Source: Peptostreptococcaceae bacterium oral taxon 113 str. W5053
GTDB lineage: Bacteria; Bacillota; Clostridia; Tissierellales; Peptoniphilaceae
Assembly: GCA_000467935.1 (NCBI GenBank)
Contig: KI259856.1
Coordinates: 1 to 64,000 of the forward strand
Length of the DNA: 64,000 nt
Reading direction: 5' to 3'
This document shows, one piece after another, positions 17,992 through 26,499 of this stretch; the stretch's first letter is position 1, and each line of letters begins with the position of its first letter. Made by a program: the position numbers and the translations under genes. The notes below the pieces were generated by a model, which worked only from the letters and a program-made list of their open reading frames with translations, was not told where the DNA came from and ran no database searches.

Positions 17992-18847
17992 CTTTCTTCC
18001 TCCTTAACACGTCTACAAGGTCTTGATAAGCTTCTTCCACTGTCAGTGCATCTTCTTTCACCAAAAAGCCTTTTTCTTTCAATTGAACCATGCATTCCTG
18101 AATTTCCGGCACATCAAGTCCCATGCCCTTTAAAATATCTCTTTGCCTGAATATATTTTTCGGGGTATCATCCAAAACCGCTTTTCCCTTGTGCATCACA
18201 ATAATGCGAGTGGCCAAGCGTGCAATATCTTCCATGCTGTGGGATACCAGCAGAATGGTAATTTTGTATTCCTCAAAAATTCCACGGATTTCTTCCAAGA
18301 TTTCTTCTCTGCCTTGCGGATCCAAGCCGGCGGTGGGTTCATCCAAAATCAAAAAATCCGGACGCATGGCAAGTACGCCTGCGATAGCCACTCGTCTTTT
18401 TTGTCCACCGCTTAAATCAAATGGAGATCGCTCCGAAAATTCTTTCGGATCAAGACCCACACAGTTTAGTCCGTATTCCACCCTCGTCTGAATCTCTTCT
18501 TCACTGCATCCCATGTTTTTCGGACCGAAAGCCACATCTTTAAATACGGTTTCTTCAAAAAGCTGATGTTCCGGATATTGAAACACCAAGCCGACTTTTT
18601 GTCTTAAACCTTTTTTTACCGCATCTTTATCTTTCGTGTTGATTTCATCCACCCATACTTCTCCTCTACTGGGTTTTAACAAACCGTTAAATTGTTGAAC
18701 CAAAGTTGATTTTCCGCTGCCCGTATGTCCGATAAGCCCGATAAATTCTCCTTCTTGCATATTTAAACTGATATTATCTAAAGCGATGCTTTCAAAAGGG
18801 CTGCCTTCTCCATAAATATAACTTAAGTTTTTTACTTGGATTTTCAT
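17984..18847 (-). CDS. ecfA2: ECF transporter ATPase EcfA2
   Basis: A 287-residue ABC ATPase of the ECF module. Walker A is GHTGSGKST, the Q-loop lies near VFQYPEHQLFEE, the signature is LSGGQKRRVAIAG and Walker B is FLILDEPTAGLDPQGR. The C-terminal extension is the usual EcfA dimerisation region. The PEHQLFEE sequence after the Q-loop marks the A2 type. It overlaps ecfA1 by 4 bp. Confidence 0.93.
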   Translation of the reverse strand: MKIQVKNLSYIYGEGSPFESIALDNISLNMQEGEFIGLIGHTGSGKSTLVQQFNGLLKPSRGEVWVDEINTKDKDAVKKGLRQKVGLVFQYPEHQLFEETVFKDVAFGPKNMGCSEEEIQTRVEYGLNCVGLDPKEFSERSPFDLSGGQKRRVAIAGVLAMRPDFLILDEPTAGLDPQGREEILEEIRGIFEEYKITILLVSHSMEDIARLATRIIVMHKGKAVLDDTPKNIFRQRDILKGMGLDVPEIQECMVQLKEKGFLVKEDALTVEEAYQDLVDVLRRKKDA

Positions 18848-19677
18848 ATGTTTTCCACCAATTCTTCCACAGTTAAAGCACAGGGTTCCGGATAGAGTCC
18901 CGCCTTATAAAGTTTGTGGGAAAGTTCCGTAACCTGCGGCACACTCAGGCCCAAAGAACGCATACGACTTACTTGTGAAAATACATTTCTCGGCACATCA
19001 TCCAAAACGATCTGTCCGTCACTCATGACAATCACTCGATCCGCATGGACCGCTTCTTCCATATAATGGGTGATTAACACGACGGTTTTCCCATCTTCTC
19101 CATGAAGTCGATTTAAGGTACGCATAATCTCTTTTCGTCCGATGGGATCTAACATGGCGGTAGGCTCATCCAAAATAATACAATCCGGCTCCATCGCCAA
19201 AATTCCGGCAATGGCAACTCTTTGCTTTTGCCCTCCGCTTAATAAATGAGGTGCACGAAGTCGAAAATCCTCCATCTCCACCAATCGCAAAGCCTCTTCC
19301 ACGCGATGATGCAATTCTTCCGTCGGAACACCCAAATTTTCCGGCCCGAAAGCCACATCTTCCTCCACCACAGTAGCCACCATCTGATTGTCCGGATTTT
19401 GAAAAACCAGCCCGCAGGTTTTTCGGATATCCCAAGTATGTTCCTCCTCTTTGGTGTTCATTCCTCGTACTAAAATATGTCCTGACGTGGGTTTTTCCAA
19501 TCCGTTCAACAATTTAGAAAAAGTAGATTTTCCACTTCCGTTGTGACCTAAAATCGCTACATATTCCCCTTCATAAATGGTCAGATTAATGCCTTTTAAA
19601 GCTTTGAAAGAGTCCTTTTCTTCATAGGCTTCATACATATATTCCACATTTTTTGCTTCAATCATAATCTTCTTCAT
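18844..19677 (-). CDS. ecfA1: ECF transporter ATPase EcfA1
   Basis: A 277-residue ABC ATPase that pairs with EcfA2. Walker A is GHNGSGKST, the Q-loop region VFQNPDNQMVATVVEEDVAFGPEN marks the A1 type, the signature is LSGGQKQRVAIAG and Walker B is IILDEPTAMLDPIGR. In many Firmicutes it directly follows rplQ; here rplQ is at 33.2 kb, with about 13.5 kb between. It is the first gene of ecfA1-ecfA2-ecfT-truA. Confidence 0.93.
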   Translation of the reverse strand: MKKIMIEAKNVEYMYEAYEEKDSFKALKGINLTIYEGEYVAILGHNGSGKSTFSKLLNGLEKPTSGHILVRGMNTKEEEHTWDIRKTCGLVFQNPDNQMVATVVEEDVAFGPENLGVPTEELHHRVEEALRLVEMEDFRLRAPHLLSGGQKQRVAIAGILAMEPDCIILDEPTAMLDPIGRKEIMRTLNRLHGEDGKTVVLITHYMEEAVHADRVIVMSDGQIVLDDVPRNVFSQVSRMRSLGLSVPQVTELSHKLYKAGLYPEPCALTVEELVENI

Positions 19678-19801
19678 ATCTGTTTTTCTCCTAAAATAAT
19701 CCTATATTACTATATCACAAAATGCCTCTGTATCATAGACTTTCCCTCTCTTTTCAAGCGTTTTTATTTCTGCTATACTATGCCTTAAAGGAGTGATTTT
19801 G

Positions 19802-20824
19802 ATGAAAAATACCATTGATTATTTAGTTGATTTATTATCCATCCCCAGCCCCACGGGAAATACGAAAGCGGTTATGGAATATGTTCATAATGAATTGATT
19901 GCATTGGGTTTAACCCCTTATTTTACCAATAAAAAGGCCTTGGTCTTAACCCTTCCCGGCAAAGATTCTTCCAAAGGAATTTGTTTGTCCGCCCATGTGG
20001 ATACCTTAGGTGCCATGGTTCGTTCGGTCAAAGAAAACGGTCGATTGCGTTTAACGCAAATCGGCGGATACAATTGGGAAACCGTTGAAGGTCAGGAGGT
20101 CTATGTAGAAACCCACGAAGGCAAAAAATATACGGGCACGATTCTTATCGATACCGCCAGCAAGCATATCTTCTCCGCTGCAGAAGAATCTCCCCGAAAT
20201 GATCTTCATATGGAGCTTCGTTTGGATGAAGTTGTCAAAAATCCTGAAGATGTAAAAGCTTTAGGGATTTGTGCCGGAGACTATGTATGTTATATTCCTG
20301 AAGTTCAAGTCACCGAATCCGGTTTCATCAAATCCCGTCACTTGGATGATAAAGCCTGTGTCGCCGCACTGTTGACCATCGCCGGAAAACTTAAAGATAC
20401 AGAACTTCCTTATGATATACATTTCTTTATCAGTAATTACGAAGAAGTCGGTCACGGTTCTTCCGCCGGTGTCCCTGAAAATACCATAACGATGCTGGCC
20501 TTGGATATGGCTTGTGTCGGGGATGACTTAAACGGCGACGAACAAAAATGTACCATCTGTGCCAAAGACTCCAGCGGTCCTTATGATTATGATGTGAAAA
20601 ACCATTTGATCGATTTGGCAAGAAAACATCAAATTCCCTATACCGTAGATATCTATCCTTATTACGGCTCCGACGCTTCCGCTGCACAACGTGCCGGAGG
20701 CAATTTTAAAGCCGGACTAATAGGTCCCGGAGTGGACGCCAGCCATAACAAAGAACGTACCCATTCGGATGCGATTCAAGCTACTGTAGACTTAGCCATC
20801 CTGTTTGCAAAAAACCCATTATAA
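19802..20824 (+). CDS. M42 family metallopeptidase
   Basis: A zinc/cobalt-dependent aminopeptidase of the M42 (PepA/FrvX, TET) type, about 340 residues. Metal-ligand blocks are in order: SAHVDTLGAMV, LDDKACVAALL, NYEEVGHGSS, LDMACVGDD and a late ERTHSDAIQ. Such enzymes trim peptides to amino acids in the cytoplasm and form dodecamers. A GTG at 19793 is in frame, but it overlaps the AAAGGAG site; the ATG at 19802 is right. A -10-like TATACT lies at about 19774. Confidence 0.9.
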   Translation: MKNTIDYLVDLLSIPSPTGNTKAVMEYVHNELIALGLTPYFTNKKALVLTLPGKDSSKGICLSAHVDTLGAMVRSVKENGRLRLTQIGGYNWETVEGQEVYVETHEGKKYTGTILIDTASKHIFSAAEESPRNDLHMELRLDEVVKNPEDVKALGICAGDYVCYIPEVQVTESGFIKSRHLDDKACVAALLTIAGKLKDTELPYDIHFFISNYEEVGHGSSAGVPENTITMLALDMACVGDDLNGDEQKCTICAKDSSGPYDYDVKNHLIDLARKHQIPYTVDIYPYYGSDASAAQRAGGNFKAGLIGPGVDASHNKERTHSDAIQATVDLAILFAKNPL

Positions 20825-20838
20825 TTTCATCCAAAAAA

Positions 20839-20866
20839 CTACCGATTGTTTGTCGGTAGCTTTTTT
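20839..20866. terminator. Terminator of the M42 gene
   Basis: Stem CTACCGA / TCGGTAG with a 7-base loop, followed by CTTTTTT and preceded by AAAAAA. It can end transcription from both sides, the M42 gene (plus) and the regulator gene (minus). Confidence 0.88.
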
Positions 20867-20896
20867 ATAGAATACTTAAATATTAATTGTTTCAAT

Positions 20897-21553
20897 TTAT
20901 TTTATGTTGGAAATCCTATTTATATATCTATAAATGGTTGTTTCCGTTGTGTTAAATATTTTGGCAAGTTCAGTAATTGATCCCTTTACTAAAAATATCC
21001 CTTTATTATCCAATTTTTTTACTATTTGCAGTTTTTCATCTGCAGATAATCTACTCGATTCCACACCATATTTTTCAATCTCTTCATTAATTGCATTTAT
21101 CGCAAAATCCGTAACTGATAAATCCATAGAATTAAGAAACTGATTCTCATTTTTTTGTTCCTGAACACCTGAAATAAGATCATTAATAAAATTTCTTATA
21201 TCAATAAGTCTATCTACTATAACATTAATCGTTAATATTCCATATAAATTTTTATTATCATCAGATGTAATAAAATATGTAGCCGATTTTAATTTATGTT
21301 GCGATTTTGAAAGAGATCGATAGTTCACAAAATATCCATTATTCTTCCAAACCTCTTTATCAATCATTGACTGCTCCAAACTTCGAATTTTACTTCCGAC
21401 AATCATTTCATTATCTAGCGGATTAATCACAAAAAATACCTCTTTTTTTTCTACATTATATAGAACAATTTCTGTATCTGAACCAAATAAACTCGATAAA
21501 AAAATAAGAAATTTAGAAAAATTATTTAATAGATTTTCAATTTTAGTACTCAT
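20897..21553 (-). CDS. YheO-like PAS/HTH transcriptional regulator
   Basis: About 218 residues. The N-terminal two-thirds has a YheO-type PAS-like domain (VLYNVEKKEVFFVINPLDNEMIVG, then YFITSDDNKNLYGILTIN). The C-terminal third is a DauR/HTH_22-type helix-turn-helix (KGSITELAKIFNTTETTIYRYINRI). Such regulators sense small molecules linked to amino acid use. The ATG at 21553 has a GAGGT site, and an upstream in-frame start at 21601 has none. It is divergent from tryptophanase, so it probably controls that gene and its transporter. Confidence 0.82.
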   Translation of the reverse strand: MSTKIENLLNNFSKFLIFLSSLFGSDTEIVLYNVEKKEVFFVINPLDNEMIVGSKIRSLEQSMIDKEVWKNNGYFVNYRSLSKSQHKLKSATYFITSDDNKNLYGILTINVIVDRLIDIRNFINDLISGVQEQKNENQFLNSMDLSVTDFAINAINEEIEKYGVESSRLSADEKLQIVKKLDNKGIFLVKGSITELAKIFNTTETTIYRYINRISNIK

Positions 21554-21592
21554 AAAATACCTCGTTTGTAATTTTGTATTAAAAATATCATG

Positions 21593-21653
21593 TTGACACA
21601 TTTCCTTACATAGTGTAAAATTATTTACGTAAGGTAATATTGTTTACATAAGG
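21593..21653 (+). promoter_or_regulatory. Tryptophanase promoter with operator-like repeats
   Basis: A strong plus-strand promoter: TTGACA (21593-21598), 17-bp spacer, TAAAAT (21616-21621). Two direct repeats of TTTACRTAAGG at 21624-21634 and 21643-21653 are spaced 19 bp (about two helical turns). A third, inverted element CCTTACATA lies within the spacer. These are likely binding sites for the divergent regulator; the second repeat overlaps the ribosome binding site. Confidence 0.7.
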
Positions 21654-21663
21654 AGGAAACACT

Positions 21664-23049
21664 ATGTATTATCAAACCGCTGAACCTTTTAAAATTAAGG
21701 TGGTAGAACAAATCAAAAAATCAACAAAAAGAGAACGTCAACAATGGCTGAAAGAAGCCGGCTATAATGCCTTCCGATTAAAGGCGGAACAAGTGTATAT
21801 TGATTGTATCACAGATAGCGGCACATCTGCAATGAGCGATAAACAATGGGCCGCTATGATGATTGGTGATGAATCCTATGCCGGTTGCAAAAGCTTTTAC
21901 AACCTAGAAACATCCGTACAAGATGTTTTTGGTATGCCTTATGTTCAACCCACACATCAGGGTAGAGCTGCAGATTATATTATGACAAGAATTTATGCAA
22001 AACCTAAGAAATATGCAATTGGTAATATGCATTTTGATACATTTAGAGGAAATGCCGAAGTTCTTGGTGCTTTACCTGTAGATTATGTTGTAGATGAGGG
22101 GCTTAATTCTGTTGGTAATACTGGCTATCCCTTTAAAGGAAATATTGATTTAAATAAAATGCAAAATTTGATTAATGAAAAAGGAGCAGAAAATATTTCT
22201 GTTGTTATTGTTACTGTCACTTGTAATAATAATGGAGGCCAGCCGGTATCTATGCAAAATTTACGAGAAGTAAGTAAACTTGCAAAAAAATATAATATTC
22301 CCGTGGTCATTGACAGCGCTCGCCTAGCTGAGAACGCCTACTTCATTAAAACTAGAGAAAAAGGTTATGAAAATAAATCCATTAAAGAAATCACAAGAGA
22401 AATGTTTTCTTATTGTGAAACAGCTACTATGAGTTCAAAAAAGGATGGGCTTGTAAATATTGGAGGTTTATTCGTAACAAAAAACAAAGACGTTTTCGCT
22501 ATGGCAAATCAATTAGCTATTGTACATGAAGGTTTTATTACTTATGGCGGTATGTCTGGTAGAGATATGGAAGCTCTGGCCGTTGGCTTACAAGAGGCAA
22601 CCAGTGAAGACTATCTTGAATACCGAATTCAGCAGGTTAAATATTTAGGTGATCAGTTACTTAAACGTAATGTACCTATTATTGAACCAACTGGAGGACA
22701 CGGCGTTTATGTAGATGGACGCAGATTTTTTGAAAATATACCTCAATGTGAATTCCCTTCACAACGGTTAGTGGTTGCGATGTTTGAAGAAGCCGGTGTC
22801 AGATGTGTAGAATTAGGTGCTTGTGCTTTTGGAAGTAAAGATTCCGATGGCAATCCCATTTGGCCTGCCTTGGAATTAATGAGAATCGCTCTTCCCAGAA
22901 GAGTATATACAAATAGTCATTTAGATGTTATTGCAAATGTTTGTGGTGATATATATAAAAATAGAAATAGCTTTAGCGGATTAAAACTTGTTTATGAGGG
23001 TCCAATTACTGCATTAAGACATTTTACAGCCGGTTTTGAGCTTTTATAA
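21664..23049 (+). CDS. tnaA: Tryptophanase
   Basis: A 461-residue PLP enzyme of the beta-eliminating lyase family. It splits L-tryptophan into indole, pyruvate and ammonia. The PLP lysine is Lys260 in MSSKKDG. Tryptophanase and tyrosine phenol-lyase are near relatives, and three positions favour tryptophanase. Asp125 (FDTF) matches E. coli TnaA Asp137 where the phenol-lyase has Thr. His453 (LRHFTAG) matches TnaA His463 where the phenol-lyase has Phe. The phenol-lyase Arg381 position is Leu here (VELG). The adjacent Na+ symporter could supply tryptophan. Function is likely but unproven. Confidence 0.85.
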   Translation: MYYQTAEPFKIKVVEQIKKSTKRERQQWLKEAGYNAFRLKAEQVYIDCITDSGTSAMSDKQWAAMMIGDESYAGCKSFYNLETSVQDVFGMPYVQPTHQGRAADYIMTRIYAKPKKYAIGNMHFDTFRGNAEVLGALPVDYVVDEGLNSVGNTGYPFKGNIDLNKMQNLINEKGAENISVVIVTVTCNNNGGQPVSMQNLREVSKLAKKYNIPVVIDSARLAENAYFIKTREKGYENKSIKEITREMFSYCETATMSSKKDGLVNIGGLFVTKNKDVFAMANQLAIVHEGFITYGGMSGRDMEALAVGLQEATSEDYLEYRIQQVKYLGDQLLKRNVPIIEPTGGHGVYVDGRRFFENIPQCEFPSQRLVVAMFEEAGVRCVELGACAFGSKDSDGNPIWPALELMRIALPRRVYTNSHLDVIANVCGDIYKNRNSFSGLKLVYEGPITALRHFTAGFELL

Positions 23050-23078
23050 AAGGATCCAATTTTGAAAGGAGGGATAGT

Positions 23079-24443
23079 ATGACTGAATCGAACTTAAGTA
23101 CACAAAAGCGAGAAAAGTTTTCAAATCGATTTACATTCGTTCTCGCTTCTGTAGGTGGTGCAATTGGATTGGGAAATATTTGGAAATTCCCATATGTTGT
23201 AGGCAAATATGGTGGTGCCGCTTTTATTGTAATCTATCTCATAGCCCTTTTATTCGTAGCTGTTCCTATTTTAATCTCTGAATTTGCGATTGGTAGAAAA
23301 ACAAATGCCAGCTATCCAACCGCATTAAAAACTTTGTTTCCAAAAAGCAAATGGTATTTACTTGGAATAATTGGGGTAATTTCCCTAACCTTAACACTCT
23401 CTTTTTATTCCGGTGTTGCCGGCTGGACCGTTGCTTATATTTTTAAATCCGCCACATCTCAATATTCAGGAATGGAAATCAATAAAATAGGTGAAGTTTT
23501 CGGAAAATTTATCGGTAATCCTATAGAATCTATTTTTTGGATGTTTGTGATGATGATAATAACAACATTTATTGTAAGTAAAGGAGTAAAAAAAGGTATT
23601 GAAAAAATCTGTAATGTGCTATTACCTTTACTTTTCATTTTAATCCTCATTCTCGGCATCAAATCTATCACACTGGATGGTGCAAGTAAAGGTTTGGAAT
23701 TTTATTTAAAACCTGATTTTTCACAACTTTCAACCGAAGCCGTTTTAGCCGCCATTGGACAAGCTTTCTTTTCTTTAGGTGTTGGCGCAGGAAATTTGGT
23801 GATATATGGTAGTTATCTGGATAAAAAGAAAACAATTGGCAGCAGCGGAATTCTTGTTGCTTTAGGAGATACATTGGCAGCCTTATTGTTTGGATTTATT
23901 ATCTTTCCAGCTGCATTTGCCTATAATATTGAAGCTGGAATGGGACCTCCTCTAGTTTTTATCACTCTTCCGGCTATTTTTTCTCAAATGAAATTTGGAA
24001 TGGTTTTTGCAACTACCTTCTTTGTCCTTCTTTTCTTTGCTTGTCTAACTTCCACCATCTGTATTATGGAAGCTATTGTAGGCTATTTGGTCGATGAATT
24101 TAAACTGACACGTAATAAGGCAACCTGGATTACTGCAGGGATAATTTGTTTCCTTGGAATTTTCATGATGTTATCGTTCAGTTCAATGTCCGATTTCTTA
24201 ATTTTCGGAAGAACCATATTTGATTTCACAAACGATATATTAGTATCTATCCTATTATTGCCTATTGGCGGTTTGTTGATGCTTTACTTAATAGGTTGGA
24301 AATTAAAACCAAAGAATATGATTGAAGAGATTAATTTCGGCAAAGGAATAAAAATATCAAAATATTATTATTATACTGTAAAATATATTGCTCCAATTGC
24401 AATTATAGCAATGTTATTGCAAATGGTCGGTATCCTTAAATAA
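23079..24443 (+). CDS. Sodium-dependent transporter, NSS family (TnaT-like)
   Basis: A 454-residue membrane protein with about 11-12 helices, of the neurotransmitter:sodium symporter family. The first helix has GGAIGLGNIWKFPY, which forms the sodium and substrate site. A later segment AIGQAFFSLGVGAGN is also typical. It starts 29 bp after tryptophanase with an AAGGAGG site, so it is co-transcribed. By analogy with Symbiobacterium TnaT it likely imports tryptophan for the enzyme; other aromatic or neutral amino acids are possible. Confidence 0.85.
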   Translation: MTESNLSTQKREKFSNRFTFVLASVGGAIGLGNIWKFPYVVGKYGGAAFIVIYLIALLFVAVPILISEFAIGRKTNASYPTALKTLFPKSKWYLLGIIGVISLTLTLSFYSGVAGWTVAYIFKSATSQYSGMEINKIGEVFGKFIGNPIESIFWMFVMMIITTFIVSKGVKKGIEKICNVLLPLLFILILILGIKSITLDGASKGLEFYLKPDFSQLSTEAVLAAIGQAFFSLGVGAGNLVIYGSYLDKKKTIGSSGILVALGDTLAALLFGFIIFPAAFAYNIEAGMGPPLVFITLPAIFSQMKFGMVFATTFFVLLFFACLTSTICIMEAIVGYLVDEFKLTRNKATWITAGIICFLGIFMMLSFSSMSDFLIFGRTIFDFTNDILVSILLLPIGGLLMLYLIGWKLKPKNMIEEINFGKGIKISKYYYYTVKYIAPIAIIAMLLQMVGILK

Positions 24444-24456
24444 TAATCTAAAAAAT

Positions 24457-24497
24457 ATGCCCGTATGTGAAACGCATGGCATTTCACATATGGGCAT
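24457..24497 (+). terminator. Hairpin after the tna operon
   Basis: A 16-bp stem (arms 24457-24472 and 24482-24497, one G-T pair) begins 14 bp after the symporter stop codon. The T tract after it is weak, so it may also protect the mRNA end. Confidence 0.75.
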
Positions 24498-24643
24498 AGA
24501 TCTTATTTCTTGCAAAATATACCAAATGTAAAAACGGAGTCTGCATGCTGCGGTTTCCCTTGCCTACTTCCTCTGTTTCTTATACTTTTCCACCTCCAAA
24601 ATGCTTAGCTGCTCTCCCCTTTAGAACTTCGTCCAATAAAAAA

Positions 24644-24680
24644 ACGGCGACTTGAAATAAAATTATTTCAAAACCGCCGT
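24644..24680 (-). terminator. Terminator of the ABC/ECF operon
   Basis: An outer ACGGCG/CGCCGT stem (24644-24649 and 24675-24680) encloses an inner TTGAAATAA/TTATTTCAA stem with a small internal loop. On the minus strand it is followed by TTTTTTT. It would end the transcript of the genes at 24751-31016. Confidence 0.85.
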
Positions 24681-24750
24681 CATCCATATTGTATTGTTAA
24701 GTTTATAGAAATGTGTATTCTATAAACGGTTTTATTTCCTTACTTAAATA

Positions 24751-26499
24751 TTATACTTTCCATTTCTCTGTTTGATATTGCATATTCCAAAGTTTTTTAT
24801 ACAATCCTATCTCTTTCATCAATTCATGATGTGTTCCTTTTTGACTGATGCTACCGTCTTCAATAACAAGAATTTGATCTACATTCTGTATTGTCGATAA
24901 TTTATGAGCAATCATAATAACCGTTTTATTCTTCAAGAGTTCCTGTAATGCCGATTGTATTTTTACTTCGTTTTCTACATCTATATTTGCAGTTACCTCG
25001 TCTAAAAGTACGATCGGCGCATCTTTTATTAAAGCTCTGGCAATTGCAATTCTTTGCTTTTCACCACCGGAGAGAGTTGAACCGCCTTCTCCCGGTATAG
25101 TATCGTATCCCTCGGGAAGCTCCATAATAAAATCGTGGCACCCGGCTTTTTTTGCCGCTTCAACGACTTCATCCAAGCATGCCGACGGTTTTCCTATTCT
25201 AATATTGTTCAAAATAGAATCCTGAAACAAAACAATATCTTGAAATACAAAACTTAGATTGCGCAGTAAATGTTCATAAAACAAATTTTGAATTTCCTTG
25301 CCGCCTATTTTTATTTTCCCCTGTTGAGCATCCCAAAACCTTCCAAGTAAGTTAATAATGGTTGTCTTTCCGCTACCGGATAATCCCACCAATGCCGTAG
25401 TTGTTTTTTCCGGAACATGAAAGGAGATTTCTTCAAGAACAGGTGTACTGTCATAAGCAAAGCTGACATTCTCATAGGAAATATCAAATTGATTCAGTTC
25501 CTCTTTTCCGGAAATATCGGACATAACAGGAATGTTATCAATCATATCCATGCGTTCCAAGGATTGAGCTGTCATTTTTGCAAATATACTGAAAATACCC
25601 ATTCCCTCTATCCCTTGAAACAAACCGAAAGAGGAAAGGGTTAATAAAAACAATCGCATATAATCCATGTCATTCAGAAGAAAAAACATTCCTGCCAAGA
25701 AAACCGTACCGACGGTTATAGCTCGAAACCAAAACTGAAATAAGGCAATCGGGAAAAGATGTGAAAGTTCATTGCGAATCGATTCATCCTGAAGCCTTTC
25801 AAATATTTGCATGATTTTTGTTTCATGTTGCTTTTCTGTTTGACATGATTTTAAAATATGAATCCCATGAATAAATTCAACGGTTTCCTCTGTCACCGTA
25901 CCGATGAATTTTTGTCGGTTTATATTTAATCGATCCTGTGTTGAAGCAAGGCGCCTATAGGCATACCAAGCCGGTATCAACAAGAGTACAGAGAAAATAA
26001 ATATTCTATAGTCCACACAGAACAGAAATATCAAACCGATAATTAAAGAGGGGATTCCCGTTGCTGCTTTTTCAATAACTCCTATTCCTTCTATTTCAAG
26101 GAATGCTGCATCCGAAGTAATTGTGGATATAAGGTCGCCTTGATTCTTTTTGCTGAAAAAACCCATTGAAGCATGCTTTAGGTGCGAACCTAAAGTGATC
26201 CGCTTCTCACATATCGCCTCATACCCGGCTCCTGAACGTAAACGCATGGTAGCATATCTTAGAATAATGCGACAGATAATCGTCACCGCCATAGCTGCAA
26301 TACAGAATATAAGCAATTTTTCATCAAGCTGTCTTGTTGCATTTTTATTTAATTCCGGTATGGATGCAACCATATAGTAAGCTATGACCAAAGGAATCAT
26401 AATGAATATTCCATCTAAAAAGTTAAATAAGAATGAAAGATAGAGCTTCCTACGCTGTGCTTTCATCAGCCCCAAAAATTTATACACCGTTTTTAGCAT
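24751..26499 (-). CDS. YbtP/IrtA-like ABC transporter half (second gene of pair)
   Basis: About 582 residues: an exporter-type membrane domain (six helices), then an ATPase with Walker A GLSGSGKTT, signature LSGGEKQRIAIARAL and Walker B IVLLDEVTANID. An in-frame start at 26544 exists, but the AAAGGAG site favours ATG 26499, giving MLKTVYKFLGLMK. It overlaps the partner ABC gene by 20 bp. In yersiniabactin (YbtPQ) and mycobactin (IrtAB) systems such half-exporter pairs act as importers of iron-loaded siderophore. The ECF genes here support a metal or cofactor role, but that is inference. Confidence 0.78.
   Translation of the reverse strand: MLKTVYKFLGLMKAQRRKLYLSFLFNFLDGIFIMIPLVIAYYMVASIPELNKNATRQLDEKLLIFCIAAMAVTIICRIILRYATMRLRSGAGYEAICEKRITLGSHLKHASMGFFSKKNQGDLISTITSDAAFLEIEGIGVIEKAATGIPSLIIGLIFLFCVDYRIFIFSVLLLIPAWYAYRRLASTQDRLNINRQKFIGTVTEETVEFIHGIHILKSCQTEKQHETKIMQIFERLQDESIRNELSHLFPIALFQFWFRAITVGTVFLAGMFFLLNDMDYMRLFLLTLSSFGLFQGIEGMGIFSIFAKMTAQSLERMDMIDNIPVMSDISGKEELNQFDISYENVSFAYDSTPVLEEISFHVPEKTTTALVGLSGSGKTTIINLLGRFWDAQQGKIKIGGKEIQNLFYEHLLRNLSFVFQDIVLFQDSILNNIRIGKPSACLDEVVEAAKKAGCHDFIMELPEGYDTIPGEGGSTLSGGEKQRIAIARALIKDAPIVLLDEVTANIDVENEVKIQSALQELLKNKTVIMIAHKLSTIQNVDQILVIEDGSISQKGTHHELMKEIGLYKKLWNMQYQTEKWKV

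Larger units (their letters stand above)
24444..24750. other. Intergenic region with two terminators
   Basis: Between the converging symporter gene and the ABC gene. It holds the hairpins at 24457-24497 and 24644-24680. The stretch between them (24500-24640) shows no coding or structural signal that I can see. Confidence 0.5.

Noticed and set aside
21664..23049. Tyrosine phenol-lyase as the identity of the lyase
   Set aside because: Asp125, His453 and Leu in place of Arg381 fit tryptophanase, not the phenol-lyase. I keep some doubt because the families are close.
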